From: Rhodobacterales bacterium 32-67-9
GTDB lineage: Bacteria > Pseudomonadota > Alphaproteobacteria > Rhodobacterales > Rhodobacteraceae
Direction: 5' to 3'
DNA length: 64,000 bases
NCBI GenBank assembly: GCA_002280515.1
Contig: NCEA01000003.1
Coordinates: 177,248-241,247 of the forward strand
How positions within the stretch are numbered: position 1 is the first letter of the stretch; each line of letters opens with the position of its first letter. The notes below the pieces were generated by a model. That model saw only the letters and a program-made list of their open reading frames with translations, searched no databases and had not been told where the DNA came from. The position numbers and the translations under genes are program-made. Of this stretch, positions 28,326-37,466 are shown in pieces.

Positions 28326-28502
28326 GTTTCGCAGGTCGCGACTTGACACCGTATTTGAAGCGGGCCGCCTGTGTCCGCCCATTCTTCTGCGCTTGGCAGT
28401 AAATCGCGTGGCGCCGGACAGGCAGTTTTAAGTCCCGCCTATCCTCTGGACCTCGCCATCCCCTGCGCTATAAGGGGGCAGGATTGCCCCGGAGGTTGAC
28501 CC

Positions 28503-28877
28503 ATGAATTTCCTGCTGCGCCTTCTCACCTGGTGGAACGGCCAGACGCTCGGCACCCAGATTTTCACCGCCCGCAATGGGGTGAAGGTGGGCGAGGACGA
28601 TCAGGGCAACGTCTTCTACCAGACCCGCGACGGCAAGCGCCGCTGGGTGATCTACAACGGCGAGAGCGAGGCCTCGCGCGTCAGCCCGGACTGGCACGGC
28701 TGGCTGCACTTCACCTGGAATGAGCCACCGACCCGGGCGGCACTGCCCCACAAGTCCTGGGAAAAGCCGCATCTGGAAAACCTGACCGGAACCACGCTGG
28801 CCTATGCGCCCGCCGGTTCCATCCGCCGCGCCGCGCCGGCCGAACGGCGCGACTACGAGGCGTGGAGCCCGGAATAG
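28503..28877 (+). CDS. NADH:ubiquinone oxidoreductase 17.2-kDa subunit family (NDUFA12)
   Basis: 124 aa. Matches the NDUFA12/B17.2 accessory subunit of complex I found in alphaproteobacteria and mitochondria: [41 protein letters not shown] and [22 protein letters not shown] precedes ATG 28503. It is transcribed with mlaD and the DUF2155 gene, a conserved alphaproteobacterial neighbourhood. The 177-bp gap before it shows a TTGACA hexamer near 28343 but no clear promoter. Confidence 0.93.
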   Translation: MNFLLRLLTWWNGQTLGTQIFTARNGVKVGEDDQGNVFYQTRDGKRRWVIYNGESEASRVSPDWHGWLHFTWNEPPTRAALPHKSWEKPHLENLTGTTLAYAPAGSIRRAAPAERRDYEAWSPE

Positions 28878-28881
28878 ACCT

Positions 28882-29352
28882 ATGGCCGAAAACATCACAG
28901 AGGTTCTGACCGGCGCGGGCGTTCTCGCCGCCGCAGTGGGATTTCTCGTCTTTGCGGGCAACGGCGAGGGGTTCACCCGCGCCACCGACAGCTACGAACT
29001 GACGGCGAGCTTCCGTTCGGTCGAGGGGATCACGGTCGGCACCGACGTCCGGCTGGCCGGTGTCAAGGTCGGCACCGTGACCGAGCTTGCGCTCAACCCG
29101 ACGACGTTTTTCGCCGATGCGACGGTGACGGTCCGCAACGATGTCGCGGTGCCGGATGACAGCACGATCGTCGTCGCCTCCGAAGGGCTTCTCGGCGGGG
29201 CGTTCATCGAGATCCTGCCGGGCGGCAGCCCGATGGACCTGGAGCCGGGGGCGGAGATCGAGGACACGCAAGGCGCGGTCAGCATGATCGCCCTGATGAT
29301 GAAGTTCGTCGGTGCCAAGTCCGGCGAGAATACCGATACGGCGGCGCCATGA
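28882..29352 (+). CDS. mlaD: MlaD-type MCE-domain lipid transport protein
   Basis: 156 aa. One N-terminal membrane helix (GAGVLAAAVGFLVFA) followed by an MCE domain (YELTASFRSVEGITVGTDVRLAGVKVGTV; SEGLLGGAFIEILPGG). In the Mla pathway MlaD is the periplasmic hexameric phospholipid-binding ring attached to MlaFEB. Here it is separate from mlaFEB, as is common in this order. ATG 28882, four bases after the previous stop; ATGA overlap with the next gene. Confidence 0.9.
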   Translation: MAENITEVLTGAGVLAAAVGFLVFAGNGEGFTRATDSYELTASFRSVEGITVGTDVRLAGVKVGTVTELALNPTTFFADATVTVRNDVAVPDDSTIVVASEGLLGGAFIEILPGGSPMDLEPGAEIEDTQGAVSMIALMMKFVGAKSGENTDTAAP

Positions 29353-29708
29353 GGGCTGCCCTGGCGATCGTCCTGGCGCTTTCGGGCGCTGGGGTCGCGT
29401 CGGCGCAGGACGTGGCGAGCGCGCCGGGGGCGATCCTGCGCGGCCTCGACAAGGTGTCCGGCGAAACCGTCGATATCGAGCTCGATTCAGGCCAGACCGC
29501 CGAATTCGGCCGGCTGGCGGTGACGCTTGCCGATTGCCGCTACCCGGTCGAAGACCCGTCGTCGGACGCCTTCGCGCATCTGACCATCGCCGATGCCGCC
29601 ACGGGGACAGCCGTTTTCGACGGCTGGATGATCGCGTCGAGCCCGGCCCTGTCGGCCCTCGACGACCCGCGCTACGACCTCTGGGTCCTGCGCTGCAAGA
29701 GCAGCTGA
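29349..29708 (+). CDS. DUF2155-family exported protein
   Basis: 119 aa with a signal peptide (ALSGAGVASA-QD). The remainder matches DUF2155: RGLDKVSGETVDIELDSGQTAEFGRL, LTLADCRYPV-like segment and a C-terminal YDLWVLRCKSS with two conserved cysteines (DCRYP and LRCK). Function is unknown; the family often sits beside aat and is probably periplasmic. Its last 37 bp overlap the 3' end of the convergent aat gene. Confidence 0.88.
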   Translation: MRAALAIVLALSGAGVASAQDVASAPGAILRGLDKVSGETVDIELDSGQTAEFGRLAVTLADCRYPVEDPSSDAFAHLTIADAATGTAVFDGWMIASSPALSALDDPRYDLWVLRCKSS

Positions 29709-30310
29709 GCCGACGGCGTTTCCGGCAGGGTGAATTCGGCCGTGTGGCGCAGCGCCTCGGCCAGCCGGGTCCGGTAGTCGTGCCGCGGAATCTCCACCGC
29801 GCCGAGCGAGGCGAGATGCGGGGTCAGGAACTGCGTGTCGAACAGGGTGAACCCGGCCTCGGTCAGCCGGTCGACGAGGTAGGCGAGCGCGATCTTGGAG
29901 GCATCGGTCCGGGTCGAGAACATGCTTTCGCCGAAGAACGCTGACCCGAGCGTGATCCCGAAGACGCCGCCGGTCAGCGCGCCGTTCTGCCAGACTTCGA
30001 TCGCATGGGCGTGGCCGATGTCGTGCAGGGCGTCGTAAAGCGCGGTGAGCGGCGCGTTGATCCAGGTCTCGGATCGGGCGGCACAGAGACGAACGACCTC
30101 TGAAAACGCCGAATCTGTTCGAATTTCATAGTTTTCCCGGAGGATTGCCCGGGCAAGAGACCGCGAAATGTGGAAATTATCCAAGGGGAAGATTCCGCGC
30201 ATCCGCGGATCGACCCAGTGCAGTTCGTCATCGTCGCGCCCGGCCGCCATCGGGAAGATCCCGCTCGCATAGGCGTCGAGCAGCAGTTGCACGTCGGTAG
30301 TTCTAGACAT
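29672..30310 (-). CDS. aat: Leucyl/phenylalanyl-tRNA--protein transferase
   Basis: 212 aa. Adds Leu/Phe to N-terminal Arg/Lys/Met, creating N-degrons for ClpAPS. Family motifs: LLDAYASGIFPM, WVDPRMRGIFPLDNFHISRSL, HAIEVWQNGALTGGVFGI, GSAFFGESMFSTRTDASKIAL and FTLFDTQFLTPHLASLGA. ATG at 30310. It converges on the DUF2155 gene with a 37-bp overlap. Confidence 0.95.
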   Translation of the reverse strand: MSRTTDVQLLLDAYASGIFPMAAGRDDDELHWVDPRMRGIFPLDNFHISRSLARAILRENYEIRTDSAFSEVVRLCAARSETWINAPLTALYDALHDIGHAHAIEVWQNGALTGGVFGITLGSAFFGESMFSTRTDASKIALAYLVDRLTEAGFTLFDTQFLTPHLASLGAVEIPRHDYRTRLAEALRHTAEFTLPETPSAQLLLQRRTQRS

Positions 30311-30371
30311 TCGGGGCGGGACTCTTCATGCACGGGGGCGACTGGGGGAGTGTACCTGCATCGGGGCCGGT

Positions 30372-31076
30372 ATGGCGTTTTTTGATTTTCTGACGGCTAT
30401 TGACCGCTACGCCGAGGATGCCCGCTCCGTCGCAAGGCTCAATGAGCGCTACCGGATGCTGATCCGGCCGCTCCGGGCCGAGATCGAGGGGGCACGGGTC
30501 CTGGACCTTGCGGCGCATGACGGACGCTGGGCCTATGCCTTCGCCGCCTCCGGCGCGCGCGAGGTCGTGGGGATCGAGGGTCGCCAGGTCCTGATCGACC
30601 GCTTCGCCGGCTTTCCGGCCGGCCGGCCGCGCGACAAGGTCACACTCAAATGCAATGACATCTTCGAAGGTCTGCGGGCGGAAGTCGCGGCCGGGCAGCG
30701 CTATGACATCGTCGGGGTGCTCGGCATCCTCTACCATGTCATGGACCACTTCCAGCTTTTCCGGCTGATCCGCAAGCTCGGGCCGCGCCTCGTCATCGTC
30801 GACAGCGAATTCGTGATCGGCCCCAACGCCGTGATCCGGGTCATGCGTGAGGAGACCGACAACGATCTGAACGCGATCCCGAACCACGAGGGCTTCGCGC
30901 GCACGCTGATCGGCGTGCCGAGCCGCAAGGCGATGGAGCTGATGGCGGAGGTGCTCGGCTACGATTGCGACTGGCTCGACTGGAACACGGTTCCGCCGGA
31001 TCGCCGCGGGCCGCTGCCCGATTACTACCGGGAAAAGTTCAAGCGCCGCGGCACCTGCCTGTTGCGGCCGCGCTGA
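30372..31076 (+). CDS. Class I SAM-dependent methyltransferase
   Basis: 234 aa. Rossmann methyltransferase motif I is VLDLAAHDGRWAYAFAASGA, motif II VVGIEGRQVLIDRF, and the post-I acidic residues are present; the segment YDIVGVLGILYHVMDHFQLFRLI is like that of tRNA-modifying CmoB/DUF1698 relatives. Substrate unknown. It is divergent from aat (61 bp) and convergent with accC. Confidence 0.75.
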   Translation: MAFFDFLTAIDRYAEDARSVARLNERYRMLIRPLRAEIEGARVLDLAAHDGRWAYAFAASGAREVVGIEGRQVLIDRFAGFPAGRPRDKVTLKCNDIFEGLRAEVAAGQRYDIVGVLGILYHVMDHFQLFRLIRKLGPRLVIVDSEFVIGPNAVIRVMREETDNDLNAIPNHEGFARTLIGVPSRKAMELMAEVLGYDCDWLDWNTVPPDRRGPLPDYYREKFKRRGTCLLRPR

Positions 31077-31102
31077 GACGGCGCGTCCCGGGCCTGCGCC
31101 GC

Positions 31103-32449
31103 TCAGCCGAATTCCTTCGCCAGCCACTTTTCTAGCCAGTGGATCGAATAGTTCCCGGTCTGGATGTCCTCTTCCTGCAAGAGCGCATGGAAGAGCGGGA
31201 TGGTCGTGTCGACGCCGTCGACGATCAGTTCCGACAACGCCCGCTTCAGCCGGGCGAGCGATTCGGGGCGGTCGCGGCCATGGACGATCAGCTTGCCGAT
31301 CAGGCTGTCGTAATAGGGCGGGATCGAATAGCCGTCGTAGAGCGCGGAATCGATCCGCACGCCAAGCCCGCCCGGTGCGTGATACTGGGTGATCTTGCCG
31401 GGGCAGGGCGCGAAGTTCGGCAGTTTCTCGGCGTTGATCCGCACCTCGATGGCGTGGCCGTTCACCTGAAGGTCGTCCTGGGTGAAGGACATCGGCAGGC
31501 CTTCCGCCACGCGGATCTGCTCGCGCACCAGATCGACGCCGAAGATCGCCTCGGTCACCGGGTGTTCGACCTGAAGGCGGGTGTTCATCTCGATGAAGTA
31601 GAACTCGCCGTCCTCGTAGAGGAATTCGATCGTGCCGGCGCCGATATAGTTGATCGCGGCCACGGCATCGGCGCAGGTCTTGCCGATCCGGGCCCGGGTT
31701 TCGGCGTCGATGACCGGGCCGGGAGCCTCTTCGAAGACCTTCTGGTGGCGGCGCTGCAGCGAACAGTCGCGTTCGCCGAGATGCACCGCCTTGCCCTTGC
31801 CGTCGCCAAAGACCTGGATCTCGATGTGCCGGGGGCGTTGCAGGTATTTCTCGATATAGCACTCGTCGTTGCCGAAGGCTGCCTTGGCCTCGGCCCGCGC
31901 AGTGCGGAAGGCGCTTTCCAGCTCGCTCTCGTCACGGGCGACCTTCATGCCGCGCCCGCCGCCGCCGGCGGTGGCCTTGATGATCACCGGATAGCCGATG
32001 TCCGCCGCGACCGTCTTCGCGGTCGCCACGTCCGGCACGCCGCCGTCCGAACCCGGAACGCAAGGCACGCCGAGATTCTTCATCGTGTCCTTGGCGGTGA
32101 TCTTGTCGCCCATGATGCGGATATGTTCCGCGGTCGGGCCGATGAAGGTGATGCCGTGGTCCTCGAGCGCCTGCACGAAGGTCGCGTTCTCGCTGAGGAA
32201 GCCGTAGCCCGGATGGATCGCCTGCGCGCCGGTGATCTCGCAGGCCGAGATGATCGCGGGGATCGAGAGGTAGCTCTGCGACGACGGGTTCGGCCCGATG
32301 CAGACGCTTTCGTCGGCCATCCGCACATGCATCGCGTCAGCGTCGGCGGTGGAATGCACGGCGACGGAGTGGATGCCCATTTCGCGGCAGGCACGGATCA
32401 CCCGCAGCGCGATCTCGCCCCGGTTGGCGATCAGGATTTTCTCGAGCAT
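31103..32449 (-). CDS. accC: Acetyl-CoA carboxylase biotin carboxylase subunit
   Basis: 448 aa. Carboxylates biotin on BCCP, ATP- and bicarbonate-dependent; first half-reaction of malonyl-CoA synthesis. [21 protein letters not shown] start, ATP-grasp loop [13 protein letters not shown], biotin-carboxylase catalytic region [19 protein letters not shown] 32449 is preferred over an upstream extension. It follows accB by 7 bp in one operon. Confidence 0.97.
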   Translation of the reverse strand: MLEKILIANRGEIALRVIRACREMGIHSVAVHSTADADAMHVRMADESVCIGPNPSSQSYLSIPAIISACEITGAQAIHPGYGFLSENATFVQALEDHGITFIGPTAEHIRIMGDKITAKDTMKNLGVPCVPGSDGGVPDVATAKTVAADIGYPVIIKATAGGGGRGMKVARDESELESAFRTARAEAKAAFGNDECYIEKYLQRPRHIEIQVFGDGKGKAVHLGERDCSLQRRHQKVFEEAPGPVIDAETRARIGKTCADAVAAINYIGAGTIEFLYEDGEFYFIEMNTRLQVEHPVTEAIFGVDLVREQIRVAEGLPMSFTQDDLQVNGHAIEVRINAEKLPNFAPCPGKITQYHAPGGLGVRIDSALYDGYSIPPYYDSLIGKLIVHGRDRPESLARLKRALSELIVDGVDTTIPLFHALLQEEDIQTGNYSIHWLEKWLAKEFG

Positions 32450-32456
32450 CAGGCCC

Positions 32457-32948
32457 TCACTCGATGATGAGAAGCGGAGCACCGTATTCGACGGGGCTGC
32501 CATCCTCGACGAGGATGCGCTTCACCGTCCCGGCGCGCGGGGCCGGGATGTGGTTCATGGTCTTCATCGCCTCGATGATCATCACGGTCTGGCCTTCCTT
32601 GACCGCGGCGCCGGTCGTCACAAAGGGATCGGCGCCGGGTTCAGGGGAAAGGTAGATGGTTCCGACCATGGGCGAGGTCACTGCACCCGGGTGGCTGGCA
32701 GGGTCCGCTGCTGCGGCCGCAGCCGGCGCGGCGGCGGGTGCCGCCGGTGCAGAGGCCGCGGCGGCCGCTGCCGGGGCCGGGGCGGCCGGTGCCGCGACCT
32801 GGGCCGCATATTTGGTCACACGGACGTTCAGGCTGTCATGATCGCCGTATTCCCGCTTCACGCTCAACTCGGCAAGGCCATTCTTGTTCAGAAGCTCGGC
32901 GAGCGCCTCGATGAAAGTCACGTCGCTGTCATGGGAGGGTTTTGTCAT
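32457..32948 (-). CDS. accB: Acetyl-CoA carboxylase biotin carboxyl carrier protein
   Basis: 163 aa. The N-terminal helical domain is followed by a long Ala/Pro-rich linker (residues about 50-82) and a biotinyl/lipoyl domain with the biotinylated lysine in IIEAMKTMN (K129). ATG 32948. Co-transcribed with accC. Confidence 0.97.
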   Translation of the reverse strand: MTKPSHDSDVTFIEALAELLNKNGLAELSVKREYGDHDSLNVRVTKYAAQVAAPAAPAPAAAAAASAPAAPAAAPAAAAAADPASHPGAVTSPMVGTIYLSPEPGADPFVTTGAAVKEGQTVMIIEAMKTMNHIPAPRAGTVKRILVEDGSPVEYGAPLLIIE

Positions 32949-33091
32949 CGATATCCTCGATCGGTCCTGTACGTCGGCCCGTCATTTCCCGCGGGGCCTT
33001 GCTGTCTGGCCGCTTATACGCGCTTGGCCGGCCGGTGGAAAGCGCGAGTTTCCCCTCGATGCCGCTCCTCTGCGGGGTTGCCCGAGAAAAA

Positions 33092-33107
33092 TTTACCAGT
33101 TGATAAA
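33092..33107. promoter_or_regulatory. Possible RutR-like operator upstream of preT
   Basis: TTTACCA - GT - TGATAAA is an imperfect dyad resembling the RutR consensus (TTGACCA-NN-TGGTCAA) at most positions, 52 bp before preT. It lacks the strict GACC-N4-GGTC core of the three sites near the tetR genes, so the assignment is tentative. Confidence 0.4.
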
Positions 33108-33159
33108 AAAATGATTCGCTGGCAGCCTTTCAGGCAAGAAAAGAACAGGGGAGGTCACA

Positions 33160-34494
33160 TTGACCAGCAATCAGCTCACTCCGGGTATCGTCGCCGGACG
33201 CTTGGGTGCGGCGGAATATGCCCGCAATTTCGCCGACATCGCGCCGCGCCTTGACAGTCACGAGGCACGGGTGGCTGCGGATCGCTGCTATTTCTGCCAT
33301 GACGCGCCCTGCATGACCGCCTGCCCGACGACGATCGACATCCCGCTCTTCATCCGCCAGATCGCGACCGGCACGCCGGAGGCGGCGGCCAGGACGATCT
33401 TTTCGCAGAACATCCTCGGTGGCATGTGCGCCCGCGTCTGTCCGACCGAGCAGCTTTGTGAAGAGGTCTGCGTGCGCAAGGTGGCCGAGGGCAAGCCGGT
33501 CGAGATCGGGCGCTTGCAACGCTTCGCGACTGACAGCCTGATGGGGCAGGGCGTCCACCCCTTCCAGCGTGCAGAACCGACCGGCAAAAGCGTCGCCGTC
33601 GTCGGGGCCGGGCCGGCCGGCCTTTCCGCCGCCCACCGCCTCGCGATCAAGGGCCATGACGTGGTGATCTACGACGCGCGGCCCAAGGCCGGCGGGCTCA
33701 ACGAGTACGGGATCGCCAGCTACAAGGCACCGGACGATTTTGCCCAGGCCGAGGTCGACTGGCTTCTGAAGATCGGCGGCATCGCCGTCCGGAACGGCAA
33801 GTCGCTGGGGAATGGCCTGAGCCTTGAGGGGCTGAGGAAGGATCACGACGCCGTGGTGCTGGCGTTCGGTCTTGCCGGGGTCAACGCGCTCAGGGCCGAG
33901 GGCGAGGCGCTTGGGAATGTCCTCGACGCGGTCGACTTCATCGCCACCCTGCGCCAGCAGCCGGACCGGGCGAAGCTGCCGGTCGGGCGCGATGTCGTCG
34001 TCATCGGCGGCGGCATGACGGCGGTGGACGCCGCCGTGCAGTCGAAGCTTCTCGGGGCCGAGAACGTCACCATCGTCTACCGGCGCGGGCAGGAGAGGAT
34101 GTCCGCCTCAGCCCATGAGCAGGAGCACGCGGCCTCGGTCGGGGTGCGGATCATCCACAATGCGGCCCCGGTGAAGGTCCACGGCAACGGGTCTGCGCGC
34201 GAGGTCGAGTTCGCCTATACCGAGGACGGGCCGGGTGGCCTAACGCTCAAGGGGGAAACCTTCCGGCTGAAGGCGGATCAGGTGATGAAGGCCATCGGCC
34301 AGATCCTGGAGGGCACGCCCGACGGCCTGGAAATCGAGGGCGGCAAGATCGCCGTAACGGGTGCTGGCCGGACGAGCCTGCCGGACGTCTGGGCGGCGGG
34401 CGATTGTGCGTCGGGCGGAGAGGATCTGACCGTCACCGCCGTCGCCGAGGGCCGCGATGCGGCCGAGGACATTCACGCGAGCCTGATGGGCTGA
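33160..34494 (+). CDS. preT: NAD-dependent dihydropyrimidine dehydrogenase, flavoprotein subunit PreT
   Basis: 444 aa. With PreA it reduces uracil and thymine to dihydrouracil/dihydrothymine. N-terminal Fe-S cysteines (CYFCHDAPCMTACPTTIDIP; MCARVCPTEQLCEEVC), then FAD and NAD(P) Rossmann motifs (VAVVGAGPAGLSAAHRLA; VVVIGGGMTAVDAA) and the closing WAAGDCASGGEDL. Start TTG 33160, five bases after GGGGAGG; no in-frame ATG nearby. A REPIN-like palindrome separates it from preA. Confidence 0.93.
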   Translation: MTSNQLTPGIVAGRLGAAEYARNFADIAPRLDSHEARVAADRCYFCHDAPCMTACPTTIDIPLFIRQIATGTPEAAARTIFSQNILGGMCARVCPTEQLCEEVCVRKVAEGKPVEIGRLQRFATDSLMGQGVHPFQRAEPTGKSVAVVGAGPAGLSAAHRLAIKGHDVVIYDARPKAGGLNEYGIASYKAPDDFAQAEVDWLLKIGGIAVRNGKSLGNGLSLEGLRKDHDAVVLAFGLAGVNALRAEGEALGNVLDAVDFIATLRQQPDRAKLPVGRDVVVIGGGMTAVDAAVQSKLLGAENVTIVYRRGQERMSASAHEQEHAASVGVRIIHNAAPVKVHGNGSAREVEFAYTEDGPGGLTLKGETFRLKADQVMKAIGQILEGTPDGLEIEGGKIAVTGAGRTSLPDVWAAGDCASGGEDLTVTAVAEGRDAAEDIHASLMG

Positions 34495-34500
34495 GCACGC

Positions 34501-34570
34501 AACCCGCCCCGGACCTGTTCCGGGGCCTCCAACCATCGCCGGGAGGTCCCGGATCAGGTCCGGGACGCGG
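34501..34570. repeat. REPIN-like inverted palindrome pair, preT-preA gap
   Basis: Two internally palindromic halves face each other: CCCCGGACCTG-TTCCGGGGCCTCC at 34507-34530 and GGAGGTCCCGG-ATCAGGTCCGGGAC at 34541-34565, with an 11-nt spacer. Same architecture as the pairs at 41304 and 41721. The position inside an operon could affect mRNA stability or the PreT:PreA ratio. Confidence 0.75.
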
Positions 34571-34588
34571 CGAAGAGGGAGACGACAC

Positions 34589-35893
34589 ATGGCTGACCTG
34601 ACCACGAATTTCATCGGGATCAAATCCCCCAACCCGTTCTGGCTCGCCTCGGCGCCGCCGACCGACAAGGAGTACAACGTCCGCCGCGCCTTCGAGGCCG
34701 GCTGGGGCGGGGTGGTGTGGAAGACGCTCGGCGCCGAGGGGCCGCCCGTCGTCAACGTGAACGGCCCGCGTTACGGGGCGATCTGGGGGGCGGACCGGCG
34801 GCTTCTGGGGCTGAACAATATCGAGCTGATCACCGACCGGCCGCTTCAGACCAACCTTGACGAGATCCGCCGCGTCAAGCGCGACTGGCCGGACCGGGCG
34901 CTGGTGATCAGCCTTATGGTGCCCTGCGACGAGGAAAGCTGGAAGGACATCCTGCACCGGATCGAGGATACCGGGGCCGACGGGGTCGAACTGAACTTCG
35001 GCTGTCCGCACGGGATGAGCGAGCGCGGCATGGGATCGGCCGTCGGCCAGGTGCCGGAATACATCGAGATGGTGGCGCGCTGGGTGAAGCAGTATAGCCA
35101 CATGCCCTGCATCGTGAAGCTGACCCCCAACATCACCGATATCCGCAAGCCGGCCGAGGCCGCGAAGCGCGGCGGGGCGGATGCGGTGAGCCTGATCAAC
35201 ACCATCAACTCGATCACCAGCGTGAACCTCGACAGTTTCGCACCGGAGCCCACCATCGACGGCAAGGGCGCGCATGGCGGCTATTGCGGCCCGGCGGTGA
35301 AGCCCATCGCCTTGTCGATGGTCTCCGAGATCGCCCGCCACGCCGAGACGCGCGGCCTGCCGATCTCGGGCATCGGCGGGGTGACGACGTGGCGCGATGC
35401 GGCGGAGTTCATGGCGCTCGGAGCTGGCAATGTGCAGGTCTGCACGGCGGCGATGACCTACGGCTTCAAGGTCGTTCAGGAGATGATCTCGGGCCTCTCG
35501 CAATACATGGACGAGAAGGGCATGACCGCGACTTCGGACCTGATCGGCCGCGCGGTGCCGAATGTCACCGACTGGAACCAGTTGAACCTCAACTACGTGA
35601 CCAAGGCCCAGATCGACCAGGATCTCTGCATCAAGTGCGGCCGCTGCTATGCCGCTTGCGAGGACACGTCGCATCAGGCGATCGCGATGTCCGACGACCG
35701 GACCTTCACCGTCAAGGACGAGGAATGTGTCGCCTGCAACCTCTGCATCGACGTCTGCCCGGTCGAGAATTGCATCACCATGCGGCCGCTTGCCAAGGGC
35801 GAGGTCGATCCGCGCACCGGCAAGACGGTGGGCGATTATGCCAACTGGACCACGCATCCCAATAACCCGATGGCGATGAAGGCGGCCGAATAG
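34589..35893 (+). CDS. preA: NAD-dependent dihydropyrimidine dehydrogenase, catalytic subunit PreA
   Basis: 434 aa. FMN-binding dihydroorotate-dehydrogenase-like barrel (FIGIKSPNPFWLASAPPTD, LNFGCPHGMSERGMGSAVGQ, GIGGVTTWRDAAEF), then two C-terminal 4Fe-4S clusters (CIKCGRCYAACEDTSHQ; CVACNLCIDVCPVENC). Acts with PreT in the first step of reductive pyrimidine catabolism. ATG 34589. Confidence 0.95.
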   Translation: MADLTTNFIGIKSPNPFWLASAPPTDKEYNVRRAFEAGWGGVVWKTLGAEGPPVVNVNGPRYGAIWGADRRLLGLNNIELITDRPLQTNLDEIRRVKRDWPDRALVISLMVPCDEESWKDILHRIEDTGADGVELNFGCPHGMSERGMGSAVGQVPEYIEMVARWVKQYSHMPCIVKLTPNITDIRKPAEAAKRGGADAVSLINTINSITSVNLDSFAPEPTIDGKGAHGGYCGPAVKPIALSMVSEIARHAETRGLPISGIGGVTTWRDAAEFMALGAGNVQVCTAAMTYGFKVVQEMISGLSQYMDEKGMTATSDLIGRAVPNVTDWNQLNLNYVTKAQIDQDLCIKCGRCYAACEDTSHQAIAMSDDRTFTVKDEECVACNLCIDVCPVENCITMRPLAKGEVDPRTGKTVGDYANWTTHPNNPMAMKAAE

Positions 35894-35992
35894 GCCGCCT
35901 GCTCACCACATGGTGGTTTGACAGTGCGCGGGCCGGCATGGTCCGCTCTGCGGTGCCGGCCGATCGGGCCGGCCCTGGGGGAGAAACGGACC

Positions 35993-36358
35993 ATGAAACG
36001 CCTCGCCGCGCTCCTCGTCCTCGCTTTCGCGCAGACGGCGCTTGCCGGCGACTGGTCGATGCGGGCCGGGGACGAGCCCTTGTCGGGCGCCGCTCTTGAG
36101 GCGTTGCTCGGCTTGCCCTTGGTGCGCTTTCATGATGGCGGACGCTCGGAATACGGGCCGGGTGACTCCTATGCCTACGTTTATTCGAATGAAGACCGGG
36201 CCGAGGGCCGCTACCGGGTCGAGGCGGACGGCTCGGTCTGCGTCGATTTCGTCAACGGGTTCTCGCGCTGCGATCTTTATGTCCGCAATGGCGGGCGGGT
36301 CCTTCTGATCGACCGGAAGGGCGACCGCTATCCGGTGCGGCAAGACGACCAGGGGTGA
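35993..36358 (+). CDS. Small exported protein of unknown function
   Basis: 121 aa with a clear signal peptide (LAALLVLAFAQTALAG-D). The mature part (about 100 aa) has two cysteines (SVCVDF; SRCDLY), probably disulphide-bonded in the periplasm, and a beta-rich pattern ending VLLIDRKGDRYPVRQ. I do not recognise the family. ATG 35993 is preferred to an upstream extension. It sits between preA and a convergent tetR gene; relation to pyrimidine catabolism unknown. Confidence 0.65.
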   Translation: MKRLAALLVLAFAQTALAGDWSMRAGDEPLSGAALEALLGLPLVRFHDGGRSEYGPGDSYAYVYSNEDRAEGRYRVEADGSVCVDFVNGFSRCDLYVRNGGRVLLIDRKGDRYPVRQDDQG

Positions 36359-36392
36359 CGGTCAGCGAAGGCAGTTTGGGTTTCACCCTGCA

Positions 36393-37016
36393 TCAAGGGG
36401 CGAGAAGCTTGCGAAAGAGCGTGTCGAGAAAGCCGTCCGCCTCTGCGTAAGGGTCATGGCCGGGGCCGAGGACGGCGCGCACCTGGACGTCGAAATCGGC
36501 GTAATGCTGGGTCAGCGCCCAGATCGAGAAGATCAGGTGATGCGGTGGCAGGTCGGCGATGCGGCCCGCCCGCGCCCAGTGGCTGAGGACGGCGGCCTTT
36601 TCGTCGACAAGCGATTTCAGCTCGACCTCCAGCACCTCGGACACCCGCGGCGCGCCTTGCAGGATCTCGTTCGCGAAAAGCCGGCTTTCGCGCGGGTAGT
36701 CGCGGCTGAGTTCCAGCTTGCGGCGGACGTAGTCGAGGATTTCTTCCACCGGGTCGCCTTCGGGATCGAGTGCACGCAGCGGGTCGAGCCAGGTGTCCAT
36801 CAGGGTGGAGAGAAGCTCCACATGGATCGCCTCTTTCGAGGGGAAATAGTAAAGCAGGTTCGGCTTCGACAGCCCCGCCACCTCGGCGATCTGGTCGAGG
36901 GTGGCGCCGCGGAAGCCGTGCTGGGAAAACACCTCCAGCGCCGCGGCGAGGATGGTCTGGCGGTTCTTCTGCTGAATCCGCGTCAGCGGCCGTTCTGCCG
37001 GCGCTTCGTCCTCCAC
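36393..37016 (-). CDS. TetR-family regulator, RutR-like (1)
   Basis: 207 aa. N-terminal HTH (QTILAAALEVFSQHGFRGATLDQIAEVAGLSKPNLLYYFPSKEAIH) and a C-terminal domain like YcdC/RutR (RDYPRESRLFANEILQGAPR; SIWALTQHYADF). RutR proteins bind uracil or thymine and release DNA. The position within a pyrimidine-degradation island, and a GACC-N4-GGTC dyad 43 bp upstream of its start, suggest autoregulated control of this island. It is a paralogue of the TetR gene at 39279. Confidence 0.85.
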   Translation of the reverse strand: MEDEAPAERPLTRIQQKNRQTILAAALEVFSQHGFRGATLDQIAEVAGLSKPNLLYYFPSKEAIHVELLSTLMDTWLDPLRALDPEGDPVEEILDYVRRKLELSRDYPRESRLFANEILQGAPRVSEVLEVELKSLVDEKAAVLSHWARAGRIADLPPHHLIFSIWALTQHYADFDVQVRAVLGPGHDPYAEADGFLDTLFRKLLAP

Positions 37017-37058
37017 GCGATACCTCCTGCCCCCATGCCTTTTTCTGCTAGCCTGTTC

Positions 37059-37078
37059 TCGACCGTTTGGTCAAACGG
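37059..37078. promoter_or_regulatory. RutR-like operator between tetR-1 and the cupin gene
   Basis: TCGACCGTTTGGTCAA contains the GACC-N4-GGTC core shared with the two sites at 39935 and 39969. It overlaps a perfect dyad CCGTTTG-GT-CAAACGG (37063-37078). It lies 43 bp upstream of the tetR start and about 100 bp upstream of the cupin gene, so it may serve both. Confidence 0.7.
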
Positions 37079-37181
37079 CATTTCCGGGTCACGCCCCGCT
37101 TGCCTGTGCCATGAAGCGCGGCTTACTGGAATGAGACGACCAAACGCGGCCCGACCGAAGGCCCCAACCGGCGGAGAGATC

Positions 37182-37466
37182 ATGCGCCCGACCTGCACAG
37201 CCACGCCATCCATCGACGAGCCGCACCTGCGCGCCACACGGTTCGACTTCGCGCCGGGGGCCGAGACCGGCTGGCATGTCCACGGCGCCGACTATGTCAT
37301 CGTCGCCGTCACCGATTGCGAGATGCTGCTTGAAGAGCCCGGCGGCGGGACCCGCCGGGTCACCGTGCCGGCCGGCACCGCCTATGCCCGCAAGGCCGGG
37401 GTGGAGCACAACGTGGTCAATGCCGGCGCCGCGCCGATGACCTTTGTCGAGGTGGAACTGTTGTGA
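37182..37466 (+). CDS. Small cupin-domain protein
   Basis: 94 aa, a single cupin barrel: ETGWHVHGADYVIVAVTDCEM (motif 1, two His) and YARKAGVEHNVVNAGAAPMTFVEVEL (motif 2, His). Cupins of this size bind a metal and small ligands. ATG 37182 follows GGAGAG; a long upstream open frame is antisense to tetR-1 and not real. Divergent from tetR-1 across the RutR-like site, which hints at a link to pyrimidine-derived metabolites. Its last 85 bp overlap the convergent methyltransferase gene. Confidence 0.8.
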   Translation: MRPTCTATPSIDEPHLRATRFDFAPGAETGWHVHGADYVIVAVTDCEMLLEEPGGGTRRVTVPAGTAYARKAGVEHNVVNAGAAPMTFVEVELL

